A stretch of DNA of 64,000 nucleotides from Paracamarosporium sp. OC-R06-R3 (Eukaryota > Ascomycota > Dothideomycetes > Pleosporales > Didymosphaeriaceae), in NCBI GenBank assembly GCA_019828545.1, contig JACVRA010000063.1, positions 248,001 to 312,000 on the forward strand, read 5' to 3'. The notes under the pieces are model-generated. The model was given only the letters and a program-made list of their open reading frames with translations, ran no database searches and was not told the DNA's origin. Position 1 is the stretch's first letter. Each line of letters opens with the position of its first letter. The translations under genes and the position numbers were made by a program. Shown in pieces: positions 23,338 to 34,680 of the stretch.

Positions 23338-24660
23338 ATGGCTGATCCTCAGCAATTCATGCGGACGTCTGGCGAGACCGACGCAGTTTAGATTCATACT
23401 GACCCCTACTCGAATCGCCCCAAGTTCTCAAAGCTCGATCGTGATCTGGAAACCGATGTGTGCATCATCGGCTCTGGCATCTCTGGCATCTCCATCGCTT
23501 ACGAACTTGTGACCCGTGGCATCAATGTTGTCATGATCAAAGCACGCGAGGTTCTTTCCGGAGAGTCTGGTCGCAAAGTGGTCACCTTGCAAATGGTTTG
23601 GATGATGGATATACCGAGATTGCGAAGAAACACGGCGACGATAGCGCAAGGGCTGCGGCTGATTTACATACTTGGGCTTTGAAACGTGTGGGGGAGATAG
23701 CCCAACAGCTCGGCATTAAGTGCGAATATCGTAAATTACCTGGATACGACATCTCTCAATATCTAAGGAGTACCAGGGAGCATAATGATGACATGCAGCA
23801 GATCTTGGTTGACGGGAAAAAGACAAATGAGCTCGGTATTCAGGCGGAGTATGAGGAAGGCTTTGCAGTAAAAGGCTGGACTTGCGCAATTGATCAGAGA
23901 GATGCAGTCATTTACGCTGACCAGGCTACGTTTCATCCCACTAAGTACCTTGTGGGTATATTGAAATTCCTCCAGAACCAGACCAATTTCTCATGCTACA
24001 CCTACACACGAGCTATAGACTTAGAAGAGAATGGTGTGGAGCTCTTCGGCATGGGCCACAAGAACGTCTACGTCAAAACCTTAGACGGCCACACCATAAA
24101 ATGTCAAGACGCAGTCGAAGCAACCTTTCATTGGCAAGAACCAGGGCAAGAAACACACATACATCGTGACCGGTGACAGTGGCAATGGTCTTACGCACGG
24201 TGTTCTTGCAGGTAAACTCATCGCTGACGAGATCACAAACACACCAAACCCATGGTCAAAGGCCTACAACCCCTCTCGCCTCGCCTCGATTGCCAAATCA
24301 CTTCCCTCAATGCTGCAACACGATGTGCAAATAAATGCACAGTATAAGCGTTTCCTCGAAACAGACATAAACGACATTGAGGATCTTATCCCTGGTGACG
24401 GTGGTGTCTTGAACTTGAAGACGAAGAAACCAATTGCCTGCTACAAGGACGATAACGGACAGGTGCGCAGGTTCAGTGCTCTCTGTCCGCATTTACAAGG
24501 CGTTGTGTGCTGGAATAGCGCGGAGAAGAGTTGGGACTGTCCGATACATGGAAGCAGGTTCAGCAAGGATGGCGTACAGATCATGGGGCCGGCGAAGGCG
24601 GGGTTGTCGCCTGAGGATGAGAGTGGAAAGCAACTGCAGAAAAGGGCAATTGAGGTTTAG
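23338..24660 (+). pseudogene. FAD-dependent oxidoreductase with C-terminal Rieske domain, inactivated
   Basis: Remnant of a DAO-type flavoenzyme fused to a Rieske [2Fe-2S] domain. The frame starts MADPQQFMRTSGETDAV and meets TAG at 23389-23391, where a Trp codon would fit. The dinucleotide-binding motif IIGSGISGISIAYEL (about 23464) is intact. Near 23573-23578 a one-base loss shifts the frame from SGR to the following SGHLANGLDDGYTEIAKKHG. After CQDAVEAT (about 24127) roughly 100 residues expected of the FAD domain are missing and the frame shifts again into FIGKNQGKKHTYIVTGDSGNG. The Rieske part keeps both metal-ligand boxes (CPHLQG and CPIHGS). I am reconstructing breaks only from family knowledge; no single open frame exists. 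Confidence 0.85.
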
Positions 24661-25287
24661 TATGACAACAGATGTGCCGTAGAACAAAAGGCTGTGGCAT
24701 TATCCAGATGTGTAATTTTGCATAGGCTCAAATAATAACGAATCTCCAACAAATAACCTTTAGCAATGTTGCTGGTAGGATTGTTTTTGTAGTTGAGTCC
24801 CCAAACTACGTTACCTTTCCTGGTCCCATCATATTATGTGAAATGCACTCAGACAGAATGCTGGGTTGCGAGTAGTTTTCATTAAGTATCTCTATGTGCA
24901 AAAACCTCAGCCAAGACCAGCTCACTCCTATCTCCGCCCGCCAAGAGCTCCGCCTCCCGCCGGCTCCACCCCATACCATGGTTCGAATCCATTGACATGT
25001 ATACCTTCGTACGACTTGGCGAAAGGCCAAGCACACTGCAGTCTCGATCTGACTAAACATCTGCCAAGTCGTCTCGAATCGTAGTAATCATCTCTTTCAA
25101 TGCGTCTTTACACAGCTCCATGTTTCCATAATCATGCATCACTGTGAAAGGAGAGGAGTGCAGAACCAACGTATAAAGTCCGTCTCAAGGAGCTCAACGA
25201 CTTCATTCTACAGATTCAACATCCAATTCTATTGCAAATTCCTAGAAGAGTCTCATTACCATACAGTTCATCTCCTCAACCGTCACA
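24661..25287. other. Intergenic, no gene supported
   Basis: Between the pseudogene and the RidA gene. A tRNA B-box-like GGTTCGAATCC at 24980-24990 has no matching acceptor stem (see rejected items). Confidence 0.5.
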
Positions 25288-25809
25288 ATGTCCCACCTGC
25301 AATACTTTGACTACCCCAACTTCGGGACCCGTACAAAGCAAGACCTCAACTCCTCTCAAGCTGTTCGTATCGGCAACTCCATCGAAATATCCGGACAAGG
25401 CGGCTGGGACCCAAAAACTGAAGAATTCCCGGTCGCCCTGTCCGATGAGATCGATCAAGCATTCTCTAACGTTTCCCTCGCTTTGCAAACCGCCGGTGGA
25501 AAGGTAAGCTCACAAACCACCACGACCTACTCGACTTCACTGAACAGAAGCTATAGGGGTGGGAAGGCGTCTATAAGATTCGGATATACATCAACGTGAG
25601 AGGAGACGATGGGTGGCCGGAGTATGCACAAAACGTAGTCAGAAACCTCAAAAAGTGGTGTCCAGTCAGTAAAGAAGATATTTGGTCCATGTGTAAGGCC
25701 AAACTGATATTTTGAGCAGAACCATGGGCCGCTTCTGACGGTTGTAGAAGTGAAGGGTTTGTTCAAGGATATGCGGATCGAGATAGAAGCGACTGAGCAT
25801 GTGGCATAA
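25288..25809 (+). CDS. RidA/YjgF-YER057c-UK114 family protein
   Basis: Small trimeric enamine/imine deaminase family, cytosolic or mitochondrial; some members detoxify reactive 2-aminoacrylate. Exons 25288-25503, 25557-25664 and 25720-25809 encode 137 residues. Both joins are phase 0 and produce family sequence: TAGGK|GWEGVYKIRIY and LKKWCP|NHGPLLTVVEVKGL. GNSIEISGQGGWDP near residue 30 and the C-terminal EIEATEHVA complete the fold. The usual bacterial catalytic Arg-containing R-x-C/A-V segment is not obvious, and this variant resembles the fungal subgroup with a longer KKWCP loop, so exact activity is uncertain. Confidence 0.85.
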
Positions 25810-26150
25810 GGAATCAAAGGGATTGCCTGATAACACATGATGGATTCGAGTAGCACATAGCATGTATTGGGCGTTTAAGATTGCAGAGTTTGGGATGCAA
25901 TAATTTGAACATTTTGTATCATGAGTAACACTATATGATGAAAAGTGGACACTAAACAAACAATTTCTGTGAATAGCTCGGAATAATGCACATACCAGTG
26001 CAGCCTCTAGGTCGCATGTGCCCAGAAAAGTGCATGATCTCATCGAAACCGTAATAGACGCCGTGACGAGATTCGCAATGGAGTGACAGAGACCAGATGA
26101 ACCCATAAAGATGCCTCGTTCGTACATCCTACATCACCAATACTCAGACT

Positions 26151-29100
26151 CTATGGTCTTAGACCGAAAGATCCCGCACCCGCCAGTCTCTTCTTTGGCG
26201 GCTCTTCATGATCATCATCCTTCTTATTCTTTCTCTTCAAGCTTCGCTTTGGCTTAGTCTCGTTGTGATTGTATCCATCATGGTGATGTACCCATTTACA
26301 TTTCGAGTCTGAGCAGTTGTCGAAATTCTCACATGCGGGGCGTTGGCAAGGCTTTCCTCCATATCGGCAATTGAGGCAGCCGCTTGGGTCATCGTCGCAC
26401 CAAGTGTTCCACCACTGACCGTGGCAATTAAAGCACGCAACACCGCGGTATCCGCCATCGGGTACACCTTTAGGATCTATGCTTCGAGACGTGCCCCGAG
26501 CGCTTGCTTGGGCCAGAGAAGGTGACGGGGATTGTGCCTCAACGGGCCTTGAGACTCGAGAGAGGGCTTGATTTTGTTGTGAGGAATGGAATTGGGTACC
26601 TAACATTATGAGCTTGAGTTTCTATAACGACAGTGAAAATCACATACCATAGTTATGAAGTTGAGGAAAATAGATTTTGCCAGAGTAGTTGTTCTGAAGC
26701 TGGCCGTTGCTGTTGCTGTTGCTGTTGCTGTTGTGCTGAAGCTGGTTGTTCATGTCACTCTGGGGTTGGCGAGCCAAGCTGCTCTGGAACTGGTCACTTC
26801 CATTCTGGGAAGAAGCCGCCATGTCTTGGGAAAGAGAAACAGAGCCCACAATCTCTAAGTCGTCATCAATGAACTGATAGCCTTGTTTGTTGTTGGGCTG
26901 CTGAAATGTTCCGTTTCGACTCGGTTGCGGGAATGTAGGTATCGTTCCTTGGAATAGATCTGTTTGGCTTATGGGCGACGTCCAATTGTCGTCAGGAATC
27001 GTCTTCTGCGGCAGGCGTGGTACAGGGAAACTGTTTGCTTTCAGCCCCTGCCTCATGACGTCTAAGTATACAATTAGCGATTGAAACATAGATAGACGAC
27101 TCTAGGTGCCTTACTCATATCTCTAAGGGCATTAATTGCATCCTGTGAGAAGCTTGCTACTGCTGGACGCTCAATCGGGTTGGGGGCTTGAGCTGCATTG
27201 GGTAAGTTATTCGGAATCGTCGCCAGCTTCGAAGCTTGGAGTCTAGGTGAACGTCGTGGACTTGTATAGTTGTTCGTATTACTTTCAGGTAGAGCTTGCA
27301 AGGCCGGAGTAATACGTTCCTGAAGTGTCTCATCCTTAAGGTCATTGGTCTGCGAACTGATTTGGGTATTGGTCCACATATCAGGCACATCGCTAGAGGG
27401 TGTGGCTGTTTGTTTGTGATGCTGCATCAATTGCCGAAGATACCTTCTCTTCAGTTCATCTCCATTAACCCGAAGCGTTTGGTTGAAGGCCGCGTTAGTA
27501 GCTGTTTCCCTCGTTTTCTTATTGCTATCTAGCAACAAAGCATCTTGGGGTGTTTCAGCTTTATTCTGGCGGCGCCGTCGGGCGGACTGTACGAGATTTA
27601 GAACAACCCATTTCTGGAATCCCTGGACTTGCTGGGTCGTCATCTGTACTGGTTCTTGTAAAGGGTCAAGTGTCTTGGCTGTGGGTGCAGAAGTCTGCCG
27701 GCGGATTTGCTGTGATGGATCTGCAGTAGACGCTGTGGGAGGAGCACTATATAAACATTTAGTAAAAGACAAAACTCCTGTATAAAGTATTCAGACTCAA
27801 ATCCAAGCATTTTCTATAATCACTCAACAACCCGTACTAATAGCACCAATTGTTTCCCCTTTGCCTGTACTTGACTTACCTTGGAAGGTTCCCGATTTGG
27901 ATCGGCGAAGCGTAGCTGCTATTCGAGCGGGAAAATTGCCTCGAAGCTGGTCGCTCAGTAGTCAAGGAAGGAAAGGTATCTTGTAGACTCATAGAGGGAG
28001 TTGCGGTACCCGCACGAATCTGTTGAGCATTGAGTGCAGTGCCGAATGATGAGGTCTGGCGCACAGAATTGCCTTGGTGTTGTGGAGTTGCAGGAGGAAG
28101 CATCATGGTCGAGCAATCTTTGGACGGCGTATTTGGATGATTCGTTGTATTTCCACGACTTAGAGACGGTGCTGCAGTAGCCGGAAGAATCTGATTTACA
28201 TCTCTCAAAATACTGCCTCGGCCGGATGATGAAATGCCATTATGCGACAGACCAATCGATGTCGCGATGCCGTTGCCAGCAGAGATTAAGTCTTCATCCT
28301 GCATTGCAGATGTTGACGGCGTACGTGGGGTGGATGCGCCATTGCGTCTAGTCGGCGTCTGCAGGTGAGGGCCCCTGGCTGAAGGTGAAGCCCCAACCAT
28401 ATTCCTCAAATAAATGTTAATCAATGCCAAATTTGATGTTGAGATGATACTTACTTATTTGATGAGCGGTTTGGAGTAGCCCTGTGCTGGGACAAGGGTG
28501 TGGTAGGCGGTTGCTTATCAAGGAGGTCAAGGAGGTCCTTCCTGGGGCTCATCGCTTGTCTGTGTTCTTCTGCGCGCTTCTCCATTTCTTTCTTCAACCA
28601 TGTAATCTGTTGGTCTTTGGTCTCGATCTGCTTGTGTAGTTGGGACATCAAGTTGTTCTTGTGTTTGTCGGCATCTTCTTTCTCCGCCTGCACCTTAGCC
28701 ATCTTGTTTAGGAGAAGCTCCTTGTGGCTCTTTTCGCTGTCCAGCTCAGCTTGTTTGGCTTGTAGCTGCGCGATAAGGCTCTCCTTCTCCTTATCAAATA
28801 CCTTCTGTAAATCGGCCGTCCTCTGCTGAAGTATAGCCTGAGACTCGTCGACTTTCTGGGAGACTAAAGTGGTGTGAGCATAACCGTACACTTCAACAGC
28901 GCACTATGCGCACACAACTTACTCTTTGCGTTGTGTTCCTCAAGCGAAATAGTATCCTCGGGCGCACCTCTGTAAGCCGCCTCTTGTTCAAGCCGCTGAA
29001 CCTTTCGCTCAGTCATTAACATATAGTTCTCAAACCTTGCGGTCTCTTGTTGGATGTAGTTCCGAAGCCGCTCGGATTCGCGAATTGCTTCATTTCTTTC

Positions 29101-29226
29101 CTGCCATCGTCGTTGCGAACGGCTGATGGCGCTGGCGCATGAAGAACAATTTGGGTCGCCCTGTACCAATAGCGAATTCGGAACGGAGCTCTTCGCGGCG
29201 CCACCCGCGGGACTTTGGTCAGGCAT
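26151..29226 (-). CDS. Large coiled-coil protein with Cys/His-rich C-terminus
   Basis: Six exons (29226-28923, 28863-28455, 28404-27880, 27746-27115, 27061-26648, 26599-26151) with consistent phase encode 910 residues. An N-terminal CxxC (NCSSCAS) precedes about 200 residues of coiled coil (QKVDESQAILQQRTADL onward). Long Ser/Thr/Gln/Asn-rich disordered tracts follow, including an Asn-Ser repeat. A C-terminal Cys/His cluster (CFNCHGQWWNTWC, CLNCRYGG, CQRPACENF, CSDSKCKWVHHH) is probably zinc binding. The end is strongly basic (KPKRSLKRKNKK), a likely nuclear signal. No named family recognised; the layout fits a nuclear or chromatin scaffold, but that is inference. The intron between exons 3 and 4 is unusually long here (133 nt). 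Confidence 0.75.
26706..26733 (+). repeat. GTTGCT hexanucleotide microsatellite in coding sequence
   Basis: About four and a half copies of GTTGCT, encoding alternating Asn-Ser on the minus strand in exon 5 of the coiled-coil protein gene. Length changes in units of six would stay in frame. Confidence 0.9.
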
Positions 29227-31164
29227 TCAAGGTATCTGTGAAGCTACTGCGAGCTTCGCGCGTCGCCAGCGGCGGTTGTAAATTCGAGTGTGCAAAGCAG
29301 ACAAAGGTGGCGGCTGTGCGTGTTGATAGGGTCGCGGTTGCGCGGAGGTCAAAGGTGATTGAGTCAAAGTCGCAATGGGTCGTGGGAAAAGTTGAAAGGG
29401 AAAGGGACTCTCACTGACGTGGCTGAGATATCGACGGTTGATTACGCGATTCAGCTACCAAGTGAAGGCATGCGAGTGAACAACGACCTCAATAGCTCGT
29501 TATTCGCGCAAGTCATGTGCTTTCGACTCGCCCTATTGTCTACATCACAAACTTTTCGTTACTATTGTATTTTTTCTTGTTTGGTCTACAACTGTTCAGT
29601 GTAAGTGTCATCGTTAGGAACCTCAACTGTGGTTGAAACGGCTCGCGCACCTCGCCTATCTAGAAATGTAGATTGCACGTTCCTTAATTTATAATATCGC
29701 ACTAAGGAGGGATATGGATTGGGGGTTTATTACATAGGATGCTACGTCGAAATTAGGTCAGACACCCATAGAACACACACCCGTACTCACCTGCCATCCA
29801 AAGGGCGATTTGGCACACACGCCCGCGGCTTCGCCCTGGAGCGATGCACTATTGTATGGCTACGATAAAGCTTGGGAGCAGAAGTATTAGGAGGCTACCA
29901 TATCAACAACAAGCCGTTTGTCATGACGATCTTGAAGCCTATCGTCACTTACCTATGCGCTTGTACAGTCAGATTCAAATCACAGGAAATCAACCCCGGC
30001 ATCTACGTCAACACAAGTTGTTGAAGATAACCTTAGGTTTAATCGACGACATTTTAAAAGTTCAGGTTACGGTGTAAGATCACGTGTCCTTGTTATTGAA
30101 AACTCAATACTCTGTTAAGAGCAGCCAAAGGAAAATTCCTGGAAAAACTTTAGTAACAACCAAGCATGGATTACAATACCATCTAAACCTAGATACAAGA
30201 AACTTACACGGTCTACTTTGCTTATTTGCGTTGTGTACGCAGGTTCACGGTGTGAAATCGGCTTGTTGAAATACATTTTCCTATTCCTATCACTGCAGAG
30301 TGGAAAGTAAATCAGCCGTCAATGATCAAATTTATGAAAAGTTTATATAGTCAACGCATTTTGCGATTATAATTAGAAAGGTCGGAGTTTTCCTGAGTGC
30401 AGGCAGATGCCACCGCTATTCACGGTCGTGGTAAGGCAATGCCGTTTCGTCTTACTACAATTGCCAGTGTACTTTTCGTTGGAACTAGGTGTTGATCTCC
30501 ATTATTAAACTCAATTCCTTGATTTTTACCAGTTACTTCTTGCGCAATGATCCCTTATCATTGCTTAAGATAATGTTATTCACAGCAATACGTTCCGCCT
30601 TCTTCCGACAATACTACCGCATGTGGTCACAATCCAAAAGCCAATGCGCCATTCTCAGCGTTACAGTTGAAACAATAGGAGTGTGTATCACGGAATGGCA
30701 GGCGGATTAAGAAGATTTATTGTTCAGAGTTAGTCAGCCGTGAAGTAATACAAACACTTCTTGGGGGGTTTTGCGGCTTTATGCAGACCTCAAGTATCTT
30801 ATTTCTCTTTCGGAGTGGAGACATTTTCCTTCGTCTTTGCTGAAGAACGTTGAGGATCAAGGGAGTGTCCTACGGAATATACTCTTTTGAGTAGTTAATT
30901 TGATGGTCTGGCTGTCATGAGTAGTGAGTGTTGTAAGAGGAAGATCAGAAGATTTGAATATGACGTCATAAAACCCGGCCTATCGATAAGTGCACTATCA
31001 CCACACGATTGAGAAGCTGCATCTCTCTGCAAACTAGAAAAACCACATGCAAGACGGTTTCATTTCATGTTCACAGCTTTCAGAGAAAATGATGATTCAG
31101 ATGCTAATCGTTATATTTACATTATGCTTTACCAATTTTACGAGAAATTGCCTTCGATGTAGCC
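29227..31164. other. Gene-free AT-leaning region
   Basis: Nearly 2 kb without any open frame of coding quality; base composition looks more AT-rich than in flanking genes. I found no terminal repeats or transposase remnants by eye. It could hold a heavily decayed element or simply be long intergenic DNA. Confidence 0.45.
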
Positions 31165-31703
31165 TCACGCGACACCCGTCACCTCAGTAGGCGTGACATC
31201 GAACTCCTGCAGCGGTGCAACGAACTGATTGTAGACGGTCTCGTGCGACCCAGTGAAGTTATATGCGGGCCTTTAAGTTGTCAGCGACCGGCCTCCTTCG
31301 GATTTGAAGAGTTCTGATTTACTCACCTCTCCTCATAAGCGCCCAATTCGAAGCTGAGCAGTATTTCCTGCGGCGGCGTTCCATCATCTGACTCTCTCTC
31401 GCTGAGCTTGGCAGCGACGCCATTGTTTACACCTTCGAGGATCCGGCAGTTCGCATACCAATTGCCCTGGCGGTACCAGCCGTTTTCGCTTCCGCTGCAA
31501 TAGGCCTTGACACCGCCGATTTTTCCTTCAACGGTGGGGACGGTAACATTGAAGTCATAGTAGCAACCCGAACGCGCGCAGCCTGCCGACCAGCCGGAGA
31601 CATGCCATGTCCAGTTTCCAGGAATATCTATCTGACGGGTTTGTAGGACGGGAGTAGCTAGTGCGCTAGCCGAAAGGGCAAGGAGAGTCGTGAAGGAGAC
31701 CAT
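31165..31703 (-). CDS. Small secreted cysteine-containing protein
   Basis: Exons 31703-31327 and 31270-31165 (intron GTGAGT ... TTAAAG, 56 nt) encode 160 residues. A clear signal peptide (MVSFTTLLALSASALATP) is followed by a short pro-like segment (VLQTRQ) and a mature part of about 135 residues. The mature part has four cysteines (GCARSGC, AYCSG, ANCRI) and several N-glycosylation sequons (NWT, NVT, NFT). The arrangement resembles the beta-barrel small secreted proteins found in many plant-associated ascomycetes, but I cannot name the family. A role in host interaction is conjecture. It is the outermost minus-strand gene before the catabolic cluster; I found no CGG-N7-CCG site near it. Confidence 0.72.
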
Positions 31704-32412
31704 GTTGAATCAATCTGGGAAGCTCGTTTGCAGACGACTAAAGTAGAGGAATGCAGAGATATATTAAGCTGAATTAGAGTCGTGTGTTGGTAGCGACAGT
31801 TTGGTCAAACACATGTTGCCCTTTCGCAACGTTTAAATCGCGCTTTATAAAAGGGCCGACTATATGTTGTACAATATTGAAATTGAAGTGGACGTCATAA
31901 ATCAAGGCCCGGGAGTCTTGGTCGACTTCATGTGGAGTTGATCTGCCCAAAGAACATCAAATGCAGGGTGGCAACCTAAGCGAGCCCCACCAGACTTACC
32001 CTGCATAGCCAGCTCCCGCTGCGTTGTGGGCATTATCCCGATCATCCGCTCTGGGTCCTGTACTCCGGGCCTTCCACGCGCTTCTTCACGCACGGAAAAG
32101 GCGGCACATTGACGGTATCGATGCTGCTACGTCACGTATGGGCGCATGACCTTCATCAAATGTAACATTCAGTACAATATTGAATTCATGCATCCAACCC
32201 CTATTATTGTTAAGAACAAGGGGGCGCTCCATTCTCGGCACCGAGGCATGAAACAAATGAAAATCACAAAAGAGGGACAGGGGTTCCTTGAAATATTGAG
32301 GTCAAGTTGTATAATACTCTAATATCGTCATTTGAATCTCTAATTCATTTCTAGTTTCTAACTTGTTTTCTTTACTCAGCTTGTTGCCTAGAAAGCTCTG
32401 TCTTTGTGAGGC
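31704..32412. other. Intergenic, no gene supported
   Basis: Promoter region of the secreted-protein gene and downstream region of the Dabb gene. Nothing else recognised. Confidence 0.5.
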
Positions 32413-32922
32413 TTAACCCTCTCTTGGTGTCGCCAACCCACCAGCACCAAGCATGCCCTTCACCATGAATTCACACATGTATTCATCCTCCTCCGCAACC
32501 TCAAAGTCAAATCTTGTCACATCTTCTTTGTAAGGCCATAGATACTGGCTCGTAACCCTGCTCATAGTCAGTTTCAACCACCAGCTTAGTCGGATGTAAG
32601 GGTCCTACCGATGGTGTTCATCACTTGCTTGATACTCCTCCAATGCCTTTCTATCTTTGTGGAAGCTGACAAGTGAGAATTCATATCCTTTGCTTCGTTC
32701 AATCGGATCCGTTATTGATGGGCCACCAACTAGAAGACGCCCGTTCAGTACACACGGGAGCGACTTTAAGGCCTTAAGTTGTGTGACGAAGGTTTGTTTG
32801 TGGGTGGCGGAGACAGTGGGAAGGAACTTGAAGAGTACTGGTGAATGTGAGACAGATTCGAAGGGTAGAGAGTACAAGGGTAATTTGGAGGGAGAGGTCT
32901 GACCAATGTGTACCACGGTCAT
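32413..32922 (-). CDS. Stress-response A/B-barrel (Dabb) domain protein
   Basis: Dimeric alpha-beta barrel domain, a fold found in stress proteins and in small enzymes acting on polyketides or hydroxy-acids. Exons 32922-32904, 32837-32609 and 32557-32413 encode 130 residues. Splicing the first intron (GTCAGA ... CACCAG, 66 nt) gives the canonical start MTVVHIVLFKFLPTVS; without it a stop-free 22-residue insertion interrupts the first strand. Later features are LVGGPSITDPIERSKGYEF and FHKDRKALEEYQASDEHHR, then YLWPYKEDVTRFDFEV at the barrel's last strand. The start lies 171 bp from a CGG-N7-CCG site shared with the cluster genes. Function in the cluster is unknown. Confidence 0.85.
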
Positions 32923-33092
32923 GGTTGACTTGACTTCGACAGGATCGATGAATGAGCGAATGGAGATTGATGGAGCACTGACGAAAAGACGAAACGTGAT
33001 AAAATGCAAAAGATTGTCTTGGACGAATGGTGAAGGGACTGTCTTGACTTATCAATGTGTGTTGCGACAGATGCTGGTTTTGTGGGTACTCA

Positions 33093-33105
33093 CGGAGAAT
33101 GTCCG
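33093..33105. promoter_or_regulatory. CGG-N7-CCG palindrome, candidate Zn2Cys6 site
   Basis: Sequence CGGAGAATGTCCG, 171 bp upstream of the Dabb ATG. It differs by one base from the site at 39019. An inverted CGG pair with fixed spacer is the usual binding pattern of dimeric Zn2Cys6 regulators. Confidence 0.55.
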
Positions 33106-33332
33106 CACTTCAGTAACGGAACGCTATCACGGCACGCTCGTCTACTTTTGTCTGCACCATAGTCTTGCAAATTCGCTTTGCTTTCCGAAATTCGGCTTCC
33201 AGTACTGATGCAGGTGGATGCGTTAAAGTCTTCCCTTTGATGATAAGAATCAGCCGCAGGGTGCGTGTATTTCGTGAACCATATTGTATGAGAGGATCAC
33301 CGTTGCTACATGGGTTTAAATTCAATTGTCTA

Positions 33333-34412
33333 CTACGACACCTCCTTTACGATCAAGGGCTTGGCTCCCACCTTGTGTGCCTCTGCATTCAGCGCATCTA
33401 TCTCTGCCTGCACCAAAGGTATGCCCGACCTCTCCCGGCGTTCCTGTTCAAGCTGTTCAAGCTCGCCCGGGAAGTAGATGCGATCTACCCCGGCAGCCTT
33501 TTCAGCGCCCACTGTCCTATCATATAGATACTGCATTCGCTCTCTGAAATCTTCCAAAGTCATGAACAGGTCCGGTTTGATAGCGACCAGAAAATGGCCT
33601 ACATCGGATGGCTTTGATGGGTCATAAGGTCCGGTAACATGGCCTGCAAATGCGGAGCCCGAGAGTACTCCAGAGAAAACATCCATCATAACAGCCAAAC
33701 CTGAGCCTTTCGGGCCGCCCATGGGCAGCATCACACCGCCATCAAGAGCCGCCGTGGGGTCATCAGTCGGGTTTCCGTCCTTGTCCAGTGCCCAGTCGAG
33801 CGGAATTTTCTCGCCCCGTCTCTTCGCTTTGTAAATCTTGCCGCGTGCAGCAATGGACGGAGCCATGTCGAGGATGAAGGGGTGCTCTTTACCTGGCGCG
33901 CCGCAAGCCAGTGGCGACACGCCAATAAGCTTGCTCTTTCCACCCCAAGGTGGCAATGCAGGACTAGAGTTGGTGAACACTAAGCTCATCATATCAGCGT
34001 CAAGAGCTTGCTGGATGATCCATGCGCTCATGCCAAAATGATTCGAGTGTGTGATGCTTGTCATTCCAATGCCGTAGATCTTCGCAGCTTCGATAGCAGC
34101 AGCCATGCCGGCATCTGCAGCGAGGAAGCCGAAACCATTTTGCGCATCCACATGCGATACCACTGGAGTGATTTGGGTGACTTTGGGTGTTGCGAGACCA
34201 TCCAGAACGCCTTGTCGTATTCGCTCCATGTAGGATGGTATCCGATTCATGCCATGTGTATCGACGCCTCGTAGGTCGGCAGCAATTAGACAGCGCGCAA
34301 CGATAACAGCATTTTCAGGGGTCACGCCGTTACCGACCAAGACTGCTTCCACAAAAGCTTTGGCGTTGTCTGCGTCAACATACTGTTTCTGTTCCGCAGT
34401 GGGTTCGGCCAT
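33333..34412 (-). CDS. Ldh2/malate-lactate dehydrogenase family oxidoreductase
   Basis: NAD(P)-dependent 2-keto/2-hydroxy acid oxidoreductase of the Ldh2 (YbiC/YiaK/AllD) superfamily, which acts on malate, lactate, ureidoglycolate, 2,3-diketogulonate or cyclic imino acids. Intronless, 359 residues. Landmarks: LRGVDTHGMNRIPSY near residue 47 with the conserved His, THSNHFGMSAW around 121-131, PWGGKSKLIGVSPLACGAP, and PMGGPKGSGLAVMMDVF. No signal peptide or obvious peroxisomal signal is visible. It is divergent from the Zn2Cys6 regulator with 268 bp between ATGs containing two CGG-N7-CCG sites. The substrate is probably a 2-keto (deoxy) acid produced by the neighbouring dehydratase; that is inference. 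Confidence 0.9.
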   Translation of the reverse strand: MAEPTAEQKQYVDADNAKAFVEAVLVGNGVTPENAVIVARCLIAADLRGVDTHGMNRIPSYMERIRQGVLDGLATPKVTQITPVVSHVDAQNGFGFLAADAGMAAAIEAAKIYGIGMTSITHSNHFGMSAWIIQQALDADMMSLVFTNSSPALPPWGGKSKLIGVSPLACGAPGKEHPFILDMAPSIAARGKIYKAKRRGEKIPLDWALDKDGNPTDDPTAALDGGVMLPMGGPKGSGLAVMMDVFSGVLSGSAFAGHVTGPYDPSKPSDVGHFLVAIKPDLFMTLEDFRERMQYLYDRTVGAEKAAGVDRIYFPGELEQLEQERRERSGIPLVQAEIDALNAEAHKVGAKPLIVKEVS

Positions 34413-34572
34413 GTTAGGATATTTCGTGGGTGATATAGGTACAGGAAATTAGCAGCAGCTGTGAATTTAGAGAGAGGAGAAATTCGATTTCAAAATATCT
34501 TCTCGATCTGAAATGTATAGCATTGTGATGGACAAGTTCAACGAATTGCCGCTCGTCGGGGTTTCGACCGCA

Positions 34573-34585
34573 CGGAATTTTCCCG
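34573..34585. promoter_or_regulatory. CGG-N7-CCG palindrome in Ldh2/regulator promoter
   Basis: CGGAATTTTCCCG, 161 bp upstream of the Ldh2 ATG and 96 bp upstream of the regulator's ATG at 34681. First of two such sites in this divergent promoter. Confidence 0.5.
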
Positions 34586-34615
34586 TAGCGCGCACCAGCT
34601 CTCCGCGACAAAAGA

Positions 34616-34628
34616 CGGACCTTCCCCG
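34616..34628. promoter_or_regulatory. CGG-N7-CCG palindrome in Ldh2/regulator promoter
   Basis: CGGACCTTCCCCG, 53 bp upstream of the regulator's ATG. Its closeness to that ATG suggests autoregulation. Together with the previous site it argues against the longer regulator start at 34513, which would place both sites inside the coding region. Confidence 0.5.
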
Positions 34629-34680
34629 TCGCCCTGGGTCCACTCTTCACAACTCTTTGCAATCCTTTGCACTGCTCTGC

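Noticed and set aside
24980..24990. tRNA B-box-like GGTTCGAATCC
   Set aside because: The flanking T-arm pairs only partly, and no complementary acceptor stem or A box lies 50-70 bp upstream.
25666..26127. 153-codon minus-strand ORF
   Set aside because: Antisense to the last RidA exon; the RidA reading is supported by family sequence across two introns.
34513..34680. Longer start for the Zn2Cys6 regulator
   Set aside because: The extension is not like the family's N-termini and would put two CGG-N7-CCG sites inside the coding sequence.
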